Assembly (NCBI GenBank): GCA_051875715.1
Contig: JBJEHD010000061.1
Coordinates: 1 to 11,120 of the forward strand
DNA length: 11,120 nt
Reading direction: 5' to 3'
Origin: DYCT01 sp051875715
GTDB taxonomy: Bacteria; Bacteroidota; Bacteroidia; Bacteroidales; Bacteroidaceae
Under the pieces are notes generated by a model, which worked only from the letters and a program-made list of their open reading frames with translations, was not told where the DNA came from and ran no database searches. Below are positions 1 to 5,188 of this stretch, piece by piece (position 1 is the stretch's first letter; every line of letters begins with the position of its first letter). Position numbers and translations under genes: made by a program.

Positions 1-647
1 CCGGATGCGAGTGCGTCTTTAAGCTCCCCGATAAGCGAGGTAAGCGCCTCCGCGGTGAGCTCTGCCGGCTCGGCCGATTCCGCAGCCTTGTCCTGCGCTA
101 TGGCTTCGTCCACCTGCTGAAGCAATATGCGTATCTTTTCCTGCAGCTTTGCCCGGTTCTTCTCCACTGTCTTTCTCCATACGAAGGTGTACTTGTTGGC
201 CTTTGACTCTATCTTGGTGCCGTCGATATACTCCACGTCAAGCGAGATGTAGCCACGCTCGGCCAACAGCAGCACCATCTGGGTGAAGATGCTGTTTATC
301 TCGTTCTTCACGCGGTTGCGGAAGCGGTTGATGGTCACGAAGTCGGGACGCTCCTGGGCCGCCAGCCAGATGTAATGGATGTCCCGCTGAACCTGCCGCT
401 CTATCTTGCGGCACGAGTAGATGTTGTTCATGTAGGCATAGAGGATTATCTTGAGCAGCATCTTCGGGTGGTAGGCACAGCGCCCGCGTTCGCGGTACAG
501 TTTCTTGAAATCCTTGAGGTCAAGGTGCTCGACTATGGCATCGACAATGCGCACAGGGTCGTTTTCCGCTATGTCCTCGCTTGGATTGAGCAGGAAAAAC
601 AGCCTGTCGTTGTTACTGTAAGATTTTGTATGTATCTTTGTTGACAT
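1..647 (-). CDS. IS1182-family transposase, N-terminal 215 residues
   Basis: The minus-strand reading frame starts at the ATG at 645-647 (MSTKIHTKSYSNNDRLFFLL) and stays open to the window edge, so the C-terminal half with the remaining DDE residues is missing. The N-terminal part matches the IS5/IS1182-type transposase N-terminal domain (DUF772-like): residues 58-69 read CAYHPKMLLKII, then YAYMNNIYSCRKIE at 70-83 and DFVTINRFRNR at 102-112. The first catalytic aspartate is probably D142 in YIDGTKIESKANKY, a signature of this family. An alanine- and glutamate-rich stretch with helical character follows at about 165-215. The enzyme would catalyse cut-and-paste transposition of its own element. 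Family assignment is from recalled family motifs; the exact IS name is not known. Confidence 0.9.
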   Translation of the reverse strand, partial: MSTKIHTKSYSNNDRLFFLLNPSEDIAENDPVRIVDAIVEHLDLKDFKKLYRERGRCAYHPKMLLKIILYAYMNNIYSCRKIERQVQRDIHYIWLAAQERPDFVTINRFRNRVKNEINSIFTQMVLLLAERGYISLDVEYIDGTKIESKANKYTFVWRKTVEKNRAKLQEKIRILLQQVDEAIAQDKAAESAEPAELTAEALTSLIGELKDALAS

Positions 648-686
648 TTAATTTATTGTTTGTCATAAAGTTACAAAAACTTTTTG

Positions 687-732
687 ACATGACAAAGCCC
701 CGGCTTGTGAAAGTCAGGGCTTTGTTTCATGT
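687..732. repeat. Long hairpin in the IS leader
   Basis: The arms acatga plus caaagccc (687-700) pair with gggctttg plus tcatgt (717-732), with a two-base bulge at 725-726. This gives a 14-bp stem with a 16-base loop. It lies between the transposase start and the IS end. It could block or fold transcripts entering the element from flanking DNA, as known for structured ends of some other IS elements. No long T-tract follows on either strand, so a classical terminator is not certain. Confidence 0.6.
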
Positions 733-753
733 TTTACAGCTCATTATAAAAAT

Positions 754-781
754 GAGGCTGCGCCTATTTTGACACAGCCCC
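754..781. repeat. Terminal inverted-repeat region of the IS1182-family element
   Basis: The 28-bp terminus read inward on the minus strand starts ggggctgtgtcaaaa and ends ggcgcagcctc. It folds into an 11-bp stem (three G-U pairs) around an aaaata loop. The G-U pairs form only in minus-strand RNA, that is, RNA entering the IS toward the transposase. Nearly the same stem occurs at 4982-5018. The exact outer base of the repeat is inferred. Confidence 0.55.
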
Positions 782-892
782 TTTTGTTTACGTATGAGTA
801 AGAAAATTAGGGAGATTCAAAAAGACCCACGAAAGCTGGCGGAGTGCCATGCCGTAAAGGCGCTGACCCATTATTTCCTGACCAGCAGGCAC
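782..892. other. Intergenic stretch of unknown origin between IS end and tRNA terminator
   Basis: No recognisable gene is present. A short plus-strand frame from the ATG at 794 begins MSKKIREIQKDPRKLAECHA and continues as lysine-rich, codon-like sequence up to the poly-A of the tRNA terminator. From there it runs through the antisense of the tRNA and of the SPOR gene, which cannot be real coding. At best the first 33 or so codons are the remnant of a displaced gene start. The position, just beyond a tRNA 3' end and beside an IS, fits a place where mobile DNA has landed. Confidence 0.3.
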
Positions 893-923
893 AAAAAAAA
901 AGGAGTCCCAAACAGGAACTCCT
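893..923 (-). terminator. Intrinsic terminator of tRNA-Ser
   Basis: Read on the minus strand, aggagttcc (915-923) pairs with gggactcct (901-909) around a tgttt loop, with one G-U pair, and is followed by an uninterrupted run of eight to nine T residues (893-900). It starts four bases after the tRNA 3' end, so it is a textbook Rho-independent terminator for that gene. Confidence 0.9.
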
Positions 924-926
924 TTG

Positions 927-1015
927 CGGAAAGAGAGGGATTCAAACCCTCGGAACAGCATAAGCCGTTCGCCGGATTTCGAGTCCGGTCCATTCGATCA
1001 CTCTGGCATCTTTCC
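927..1015 (-). tRNA. tRNA-Ser(CGA): tRNA-Ser (anticodon CGA)
   Basis: On the minus strand, acceptor arms GGAAAGA and TCTTTCC pair perfectly, followed by discriminator G. The anticodon stem CCGGA/TCCGG encloses the loop CTCGAAA with anticodon CGA, which reads UCG serine codons. The T arm is GAGGG-TTTGAAT-CCCTC. The long variable arm (about CGAACGGCTTATGCTGTTC) is the class II hallmark of tRNA-Ser. The 3' CCA is not encoded and must be added after transcription. Length is 89 nt including the discriminator. A promoter box lies 11 bp upstream and an intrinsic terminator directly downstream, so the gene is probably transcribed alone. Confidence 0.96.
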
Positions 1016-1026
1016 GAATCCGGCGA

Positions 1027-1034
1027 CAAAGATA
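1027..1034 (-). promoter_or_regulatory. -7 box of the tRNA-Ser promoter
   Basis: The minus strand reads TATCTTTG, an exact match to the Bacteroidetes -7 consensus TAnnTTTG. It lies 11 bp upstream of the mature tRNA 5' end, which leaves a leader of only a few bases. No clear TTTG -33 box is visible at the usual spacing. Confidence 0.75.
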
Positions 1035-1078
1035 GTGTTTTATTTCAATATCTTGTATCGCCGGAGAAGATTTTTTTA

Positions 1079-1588
1079 TCAATAAATGCGGCGAAGCAGC
1101 CAGGAACCCTGGAAATCAGCACGCTGAGGATACTTTGCTTTGAACGCATCGCGAGCACGCGAAGCCTCTGCATGGTCGGAATAGGTGCTCACCACCACAC
1201 GATACATGGAATTGTCGGCATTGTACACCACGATGGCCTGATAACCTTCGCCGTCGAGGTAATCCTTCAGTCCTTCGGCATTGGCCTTCACGCTGAAACT
1301 TCCGCAAACCACACTGTAGTCTTTCAGTTCGGTTGCACCGGTGCTCACCACCGTCACCTTTTCTTCGCGAACAGGTGCCACGCTGACAGGTTTCGGCTCT
1401 ACCGGGGCCTCTATTACCTGGGTCTGCTTCACAGGAGTTTCTACGGCCGGAGCAGGTGCTTCAGCCTCAGCCAGTTCTTGCTGTTTGGCCTTCTCATACG
1501 CTTTTTTGTAGGCGCTTTCGCTCGATTTGCACGACCCGAAAGCCAATGCCACACACAGCGCCATCCCTAACATTTCAAACTTCTTCAT
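1079..1588 (-). CDS. SPOR-domain lipoprotein
   Basis: This 169-residue protein starts MKKFEMLGMALCVALAFGSC, a lipoprotein signal peptide with lipobox FGSC and lipid cysteine C20. Residues 21-45 are a lysine- and glutamate-rich helix. Residues 45-75 are a proline-, alanine- and valine-rich linker. Residues 88-168 are a SPOR domain (LKDYSVVCGSFSVKANAEGL near the start, then a YRVVVSTYSDHAEA strand-helix unit). SPOR domains bind denuded septal peptidoglycan, so a role at the division site or in cell-wall remodelling is likely. The gene begins 40 bp after the SDR gene on the same strand and is probably co-transcribed with it, though there is no obvious functional link. It ends 45 bp before the tRNA promoter. 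Confidence 0.9.
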   Translation of the reverse strand: MKKFEMLGMALCVALAFGSCKSSESAYKKAYEKAKQQELAEAEAPAPAVETPVKQTQVIEAPVEPKPVSVAPVREEKVTVVSTGATELKDYSVVCGSFSVKANAEGLKDYLDGEGYQAIVVYNADNSMYRVVVSTYSDHAEASRARDAFKAKYPQRADFQGSWLLRRIY

Positions 1589-1628
1589 TATTCTATTCTA
1601 TTTTAAAATTAATATGCGTTGTTCTGAT

Positions 1629-2396
1629 TCATTTCTGCCGATGGGCAATGGTTCCCGTAGCCTGGTAGGTGGGCATCACCAACACCTCGGCCACCTGGAT
1701 ATGTTCGGGCACGGAAGCGGCAAAGAACACCGTTTCGGCCACATCGGCTCCCGTGAGCGGACGGATGCCCCGATAGAACTCGTCGGCCCGAGGTTTGTCG
1801 CCCCGGTATCGTACCACCGTGAAATTGGTTTCGACCATACCGGGCTTGATGTTCGTCACCCGCAGCGGCGTGTCGACCAAGTCGATGCGCAAGCCGTCAG
1901 ACAATGCCTTGACAGCCGCCTTGGTGGCACAATAGACACTGCCACCCGGATAGGCTGCATCGCCGGCTATCGAACCGATGTTGATGATATGGCCACGGCC
2001 TCGTTCGACCATGCCGGGCACCAACAGGCGCGTCATGGCCAGCAGCCCCTTTATGTTGGTGTCAATCACCACATCCCACTCGTCCAGCGAACCTTCGAAC
2101 TCCTTGTCGACGCCGATGACCAGCCCGGCATTGTTGATAAGGATGTCCGGCTCGGCCCAACGACCCTGCAGCGAACCGACGGCCTGGGCAGCAGCCTGAC
2201 GGTCGCGTACATCGAAGGGCAATGGGTATACTTCGATGTCATGTGCCGTTTCCAGTTCCTGCTTCAGCGACTGCAGTTTCGCCTCATTGCGTCCGTTCAG
2301 AATCAGGTGGGCACCAGCCGAGGCAAAACGACGGGCACACCCCTCGCCTATGCCACTGGTGGCACCGGTGATGAAGACGACTTTATTTTTCATCAT
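1629..2396 (-). CDS. SDR-family NAD(P)-dependent oxidoreductase (YdfG-like)
   Basis: The 255-residue protein begins MMKNKVVFITGATSGIGEGC. Visible classical short-chain dehydrogenase features are the TGATSGIG nucleotide-binding motif (residues 10-17), the NNAG motif, catalytic serine in INIGSIAGD, and the YCATK catalytic Tyr-Lys pair. The sequence around NTNIKGLLAMTRLLVPGM and the C-terminal EVLVMPTYQA resemble YdfG-type 3-hydroxy acid dehydrogenases, which oxidise L-allo-threonine, serine and related hydroxy acids with NADP. Substrate is inferred from family resemblance only. A longer frame opens at 2453, but the start at 2396 is preferred: it follows aaaggaac by eight bases, it places the first beta strand directly at the N-terminus as usual, and a TACTTTTG promoter box lies between the two starts. 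It is the first gene of a probable two-gene unit with the SPOR lipoprotein. Confidence 0.92.
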   Translation of the reverse strand: MMKNKVVFITGATSGIGEGCARRFASAGAHLILNGRNEAKLQSLKQELETAHDIEVYPLPFDVRDRQAAAQAVGSLQGRWAEPDILINNAGLVIGVDKEFEGSLDEWDVVIDTNIKGLLAMTRLLVPGMVERGRGHIINIGSIAGDAAYPGGSVYCATKAAVKALSDGLRIDLVDTPLRVTNIKPGMVETNFTVVRYRGDKPRADEFYRGIRPLTGADVAETVFFAASVPEHIQVAEVLVMPTYQATGTIAHRQK

Positions 2397-2433
2397 AAGT
2401 TTGTTCCTTTCTGTTTTTCGTTTGTAAACTGAG

Positions 2434-2441
2434 CAAAAGTA
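2434..2441 (-). promoter_or_regulatory. -7 box of the SDR-gene promoter
   Basis: The minus strand reads TACTTTTG, matching TAnnTTTG, 37 bp upstream of the chosen SDR start. No convincing -33 TTTG is seen. It excludes the upstream alternative start at 2453. Confidence 0.6.
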
Positions 2442-2527
2442 AGGCTTATTCACACAGCGCAGACATTTGCTTGGTTAAATTATGTTTATTGTCGGAGGAA
2501 GGACGAACATGGCATGGTTCTTTTCGT

Positions 2528-2535
2528 TAGTTTTG
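2528..2535 (+). promoter_or_regulatory. -7 box of the YtxH-gene promoter
   Basis: TAGTTTTG matches TAnnTTTG and lies 30 bp upstream of the YtxH-like gene start. It is divergent from the SDR promoter, so the 169-bp gap 2397-2565 serves both directions. A -33 TTTG is not evident. Confidence 0.55.
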
Positions 2536-2565
2536 TGTAGACAATCCTATTAAAGAGAAAGCCGT

Positions 2566-2769
2566 ATGAGAAGTTTAAGTGTATTGGCCGCCTTCTTAGG
2601 CGGTGCCGCCGTAGGAGCGGCATTCGGTATTTTGTTTGCTCCGGAAAAGGGGACAGACACGCGTGCAAGAATCGCAGACATCCTGCGTGAAAAAGGCATC
2701 CGTCTGGGTCACAACGAAATGAACGACCTGGTGGACCAAATCGCCGCTGAAATGAAACCCCAGGAATAA
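2566..2769 (+). CDS. YtxH domain-containing small protein
   Basis: The 67-residue protein begins MRSLSVLAAFLGGAAVGAAF. A single glycine- and alanine-rich hydrophobic segment at about residues 5-25 is followed by LFAPEKGTDTRARI, the conserved LFAPxxG(x)xxR signature of YtxH (Gsp-like) proteins. The short charged C-terminus (about 30-67) is likely helical. Family members are small envelope proteins of poorly defined, often stress-related function. The gene leads a plus-strand cassette with a holin-family membrane protein and a small basic protein, an arrangement common in Bacteroidetes. An agagaaag purine stretch precedes the ATG. Confidence 0.88.
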   Translation: MRSLSVLAAFLGGAAVGAAFGILFAPEKGTDTRARIADILREKGIRLGHNEMNDLVDQIAAEMKPQE

Positions 2770-2783
2770 AGACGAACACCTGC

Positions 2784-2837
2784 TCCAAAGCCTTGTATCG
2801 GGAAAAGGCGTCAATCCCTCCCGTGCAAGGCTTTGGA
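2784..2837 (+). repeat. Intercistronic hairpin between the ytxH-like and holin-family genes
   Basis: The arm tccaaagccttg (2784-2795) pairs exactly with caaggctttgga (2826-2837). The stem continues inward through one G-U pair (2796/2825), one A-T pair, a single-base bulge at 2798 and five more pairs (2799-2803 with 2819-2823), for about 19 bp around a 15-base loop. No T-tract follows, so it is not an intrinsic terminator. It occupies most of the 88-bp gap and ends 20 bp before the next start codon, where it could stabilise, process or attenuate the polycistronic mRNA. Confidence 0.75.
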
Positions 2838-2857
2838 CGTATCCATCCTTCCCACCC

Positions 2858-3229
2858 ATGCTATCTGACAACCACCACATCGACAACTTGCAGCAACTCT
2901 TCGTCGAAGTGAAGAAGTACCTGCAACTGCAAAAAGAATACACCCAATTGGAAATCGTGGAGAAGATGACCATCCTCATCTCCACCCTCGCCATGGCGGC
3001 CATCCTCGTCGTGCTGGGCATCATCGGCCTCTTCTACCTGATGTTGGCCCTGGCTTATGCGTTGGAGCCCCACGTGGGCGGTCTGGCAGGCAGTTTCGGG
3101 CTGATAGCCGGCGTCGTCGTACTGCTGATGGGGACGGCATACGTCCTGCGCAAACAACTGTTCGTCAACCCTATGGCTAAATTCCTGGCCAACCTGTTTC
3201 TGAACAACGACCATCCGACCGAGCCATGA
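2858..3229 (+). CDS. Phage-holin-family membrane protein
   Basis: The 123-residue protein has an N-terminal charged helix (about residues 8-40, FVEVKKYLQLQKEYTQLEIV) followed by two hydrophobic transmembrane segments, at about 42-68 and 76-98, and a short basic C-terminal tail. This matches the putative Actinobacteriophage holin III type family (Phage_holin_3_6), which is widespread in bacterial chromosomes next to YtxH genes. Despite the family name, a housekeeping inner-membrane role is more likely than lysis. The stop overlaps the start of the next gene by ATGA, pointing to translational coupling. There is no visible Shine-Dalgarno site; the start is the first ATG after the hairpin. Confidence 0.87.
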   Translation: MLSDNHHIDNLQQLFVEVKKYLQLQKEYTQLEIVEKMTILISTLAMAAILVVLGIIGLFYLMLALAYALEPHVGGLAGSFGLIAGVVVLLMGTAYVLRKQLFVNPMAKFLANLFLNNDHPTEP

Positions 3230-3480
3230 AAACAAACACATCACCCACCCTTGGCCTCCAGGAGATAGCACAGCGGAAGGCCGCACTGAGGGAACAGTTG
3301 AGCAAACAACGGGCCGTCGTCGTACAGACCGCCCAAGAAGTATTCGCCCCTACCCCGGAAGAAAAATCACTGCATCCACTGATGCAACAGTTCAGCCGCG
3401 GCCTGGCCTTGTACGACGGCGTAATGACCGGATTGCGCATCATGCGCCGCGTCCGTCGCTTTTTATCGAAATTGAGATAG
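3226..3480 (+). CDS. Small basic protein of the YtxH/holin cassette
   Basis: This 84-residue protein begins MKTNTSPTLGLQEIAQRKAA. It has no signal peptide or clear transmembrane segment. Residues 10-45 are an amphipathic, glutamine- and arginine-rich helix. A central EEKSLHPLMQQFSRGLALYDGV precedes a strongly basic tail (RIMRRVRRFLSKLR). I do not recognise a named domain. The 4-bp ATGA overlap with the preceding membrane protein implies coupled translation and a related job, perhaps peripheral membrane association through the basic tail. Confidence 0.8.
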   Translation: MKTNTSPTLGLQEIAQRKAALREQLSKQRAVVVQTAQEVFAPTPEEKSLHPLMQQFSRGLALYDGVMTGLRIMRRVRRFLSKLR

Positions 3481-3499
3481 ACTTTTCGAAACATTTTGC

Positions 3500-3507
3500 G
3501 ACCTTTG
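3500..3507 (+). promoter_or_regulatory. Possible -7 box ahead of the alkaline phosphatase
   Basis: GACCTTTG differs from TAnnTTTG by one base and lies 23 bp before the phosphatase ATG. It would allow transcription separate from the upstream cassette. No -33 box is visible, so read-through from the cassette is equally plausible. Confidence 0.3.
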
Positions 3508-3530
3508 CCGACAACAACTAAAGGAATCGC

Positions 3531-4955
3531 ATGAAAAAGAATCTGAGAACCATCGTATGGACGCTCGTGGCCATTGCGGCCGGCAGCACCGTCATCCTCT
3601 CGTCCTGCTCCAAGGAGCCGGAAGTCAAGTATGTGTTTTATTTCATCGGCGACGGCATGGGCGTGAACCAAGTGAACGGCACCGAAATGTATCAGGGCGA
3701 ACTGCAAGGCCAAATCGGCACGGAACCGCTCTGCTTTGCCAGTTTCCCCTATGCCACCATGGCCACTACCTTTTCAGCCACCAATGGCGTGACCGATTCG
3801 GCCGCCGGAGGCACTGCGCTGGCCACCGGCCAGAAGACTTACAACAGCGCCATCGGAGTGGACCGCGACACGATGACCATCCACAGCATCGCCTGGCAAG
3901 CCAAGCAACGCGGGCGAAAAGTAGGTATCGCCACCAGCGTCAGCATCGACCATGCCACGCCGGCCTCGTTCTACGCCCATCAGCCCAACCGAAAGATGTA
4001 TTACGAGATTGCCACCGACCTGCCTGAGGCCGGATTCGATTTCTATGCCGGAGCCGGATTCCTGCAACCGACCAGCAAGAAAGACTCGACCGCCACACCT
4101 ATCTACCAGTTGTTTGACCAGGCAGGCTACATCGTGGCCAAAGGCTATGACGAATTCCAACAGAAGGCCGTACAGACCGAAAGGATCATCTTGACACAAG
4201 CCGAAGGCAAGGAGCCTTCTTCCCTGCCCTACGCCATCGACCGCGAGGAGGGCGACCTGACCCTGGCACAAATCACCGAAAGCGCCATCCGCTTCCTCAC
4301 GCAAGGGGAGGACAAAGGGTTCTTCCTGATGGTAGAGGGAGGCAAGATAGACTGGGCCTGCCACGGCAACGATGCCGCCACCGTGTTTCATGAGGTAAGA
4401 GACATGGACCAAGCCATCTTGAAGGCCTACGACTTCTACCTGCAACACCCGCAAGAAACTCTGATTGTGGTGACTGCCGACCACGAGACAGGCGGAATCG
4501 TACTGGGCAAAGGCCCGTACAAACTCAACCTGCAAGCATTGGCCCACCAAAAGACATCGCAAGAAAAACTGTCGGTGCTCATCCACAACCTTCGGACGGA
4601 AACGAACGGACGTGCCACTTGGGAAGACATCCAAAGCCTGCTGAAGTCTACGATGGGATTTGGCGACGCCATCACGCTCACCCCCGAACAGGAGGCACGG
4701 CTGCACAAAGCCTACGACGATTCGTTCGGTCCGAACGGGGCCAAATTGGTAGCCAGCGAATATGCCTACAACGAGCCGCTGGCCGCCGTAGCCAAGGAAA
4801 TCATCAACGACATCGCCCTGGTGGGCTGGGTAAGCGGAGGGCACTCGAATGGATACGTACCCGTGTTTGCCATCGGAGCCGGAGCCGAACAATTTCAGGG
4901 CCGCATGGACAACACCGAGATTCCCCGGCGCATCGCCCGAATAGCAAAATATTGA
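3531..4955 (+). CDS. Lipoprotein alkaline phosphatase (PhoA family)
   Basis: The 474-residue enzyme hydrolyses phosphomonoesters to release phosphate outside the cytoplasm. The N-terminus MKKNLRTIVWTLVAIAAG leads to lipobox LSSC with lipid cysteine C26, so it is membrane-anchored rather than soluble periplasmic. Visible PF00245 motifs are FIGDGMG (metal ligand D41), TDSAAGG with nucleophile S90, SIDHATPASFYAH, MVEGGKIDWACHGNDAA, TADHETGG and the late SGGHSNGYVPVFAIG histidine. All the expected metal ligands appear present. The DWACHGND motif has W where E. coli PhoA has K328. An extra helical region at about 345-410, between the TADHETGG and SGGHS motifs, is a likely insertion. The gene follows the YtxH/holin cassette by 50 bp and converges with manA. 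No Pho box could be recognised. Confidence 0.95.
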   Translation: MKKNLRTIVWTLVAIAAGSTVILSSCSKEPEVKYVFYFIGDGMGVNQVNGTEMYQGELQGQIGTEPLCFASFPYATMATTFSATNGVTDSAAGGTALATGQKTYNSAIGVDRDTMTIHSIAWQAKQRGRKVGIATSVSIDHATPASFYAHQPNRKMYYEIATDLPEAGFDFYAGAGFLQPTSKKDSTATPIYQLFDQAGYIVAKGYDEFQQKAVQTERIILTQAEGKEPSSLPYAIDREEGDLTLAQITESAIRFLTQGEDKGFFLMVEGGKIDWACHGNDAATVFHEVRDMDQAILKAYDFYLQHPQETLIVVTADHETGGIVLGKGPYKLNLQALAHQKTSQEKLSVLIHNLRTETNGRATWEDIQSLLKSTMGFGDAITLTPEQEARLHKAYDDSFGPNGAKLVASEYAYNEPLAAVAKEIINDIALVGWVSGGHSNGYVPVFAIGAGAEQFQGRMDNTEIPRRIARIAKY

Positions 4956-4981
4956 CGGCCGACACACGGCTACAAGAAAGC

Positions 4982-5146
4982 GAGGCTGTGTCAAAACTGA
5001 ATGTTTTGGCGCAGCCTCAAAGGTGCGTCAGACTGGTCGAGATGCAAGGCGCTGAGGCTGAGGCCGAAGGGAGTGTACTGGCGTACACGACCAAGGCCGA
5101 ATGCCGATAGCAACGCCGCAGATTGGCCATTATGACACACCGCCTC
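4982..5146. repeat. MITE-like palindromic repeat in the phosphatase-manA gap
   Basis: This 165-bp non-coding element begins gaggctgtgtcaaaa and ends with the imperfect inverse tgacacaccgcctc. At its left end (4982-5018) is a 16-bp hairpin with two G-U pairs and a tgaat loop. The rest (5022-5141) is a long imperfect palindrome: ggtgcgtca (5022-5030) faces tgacacacc (5133-5141), and the centre is a perfect gtgtac-tggc-gtacac hairpin at 5073-5088. The left hairpin closely resembles the IS1182 terminus at 754-781. No target duplication is visible. The right end abuts ttttttctttta, so folding of the whole element could terminate the phosphatase transcript. It is likely present in several copies per genome, which is an inference. 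Confidence 0.65.
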
Positions 5147-5163
5147 TTTTTTCTTTTATACTC

Positions 5164-5179
5164 CCCGCACAATAGCGGG
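5164..5179. repeat. Small inverted repeat downstream of manA
   Basis: The arms cccgc and gcggg flank an acaata loop. It lies 9 bp beyond the manA stop codon on the minus strand and may be the 3' hairpin of the manA transcript, but there is no T-tract after it in that direction. Confidence 0.35.
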
Positions 5180-5188
5180 ACAAAAAGG

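Larger units (their letters stand above)
1..781 (-). mobile_element. Right end of an IS1182-family insertion sequence (partial)
   Basis: This is the part of an insertion sequence visible in the window: the 5' portion of a transposase on the minus strand, a 106-bp untranslated leader (648-753), and a putative terminal inverted repeat ending near 781. The outer boundary is set by the sequence ending in gacacagcccc at 781; its reverse complement starts ggggctgtgtcaaaa, a plausible terminus. The other end lies outside the window, so the inverted repeat and target duplication cannot be confirmed. The element sits about 110 bp downstream of the 3' end of a tRNA-Ser gene. Confidence 0.8.

Noticed and set aside
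794..1570. Long plus-strand open frame starting MSKKIREIQKD
   Set aside because: It crosses the tRNA-Ser and its terminator and is antisense to the SPOR lipoprotein, whose signal peptide and domain are clear. Only its first codons could be a remnant.
2858..3229. Prophage indicated by a holin-family gene
   Set aside because: No other phage genes are present, and this family is a common chromosomal neighbour of YtxH genes in Bacteroidetes.
3481..3530. Pho box upstream of the alkaline phosphatase
   Set aside because: No pair of direct repeats with suitable spacing is visible; only a weak -7-like box is present.
3774..4994. A 406-codon minus-strand frame opposite the alkaline phosphatase
   Set aside because: All catalytic motifs of the phosphatase are on the plus strand; the antisense product has no recognisable motif.
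5164..5179. Intrinsic terminator for manA
   Set aside because: The hairpin is short and no T-tract follows it on the minus strand, so it is listed only as a small inverted repeat.
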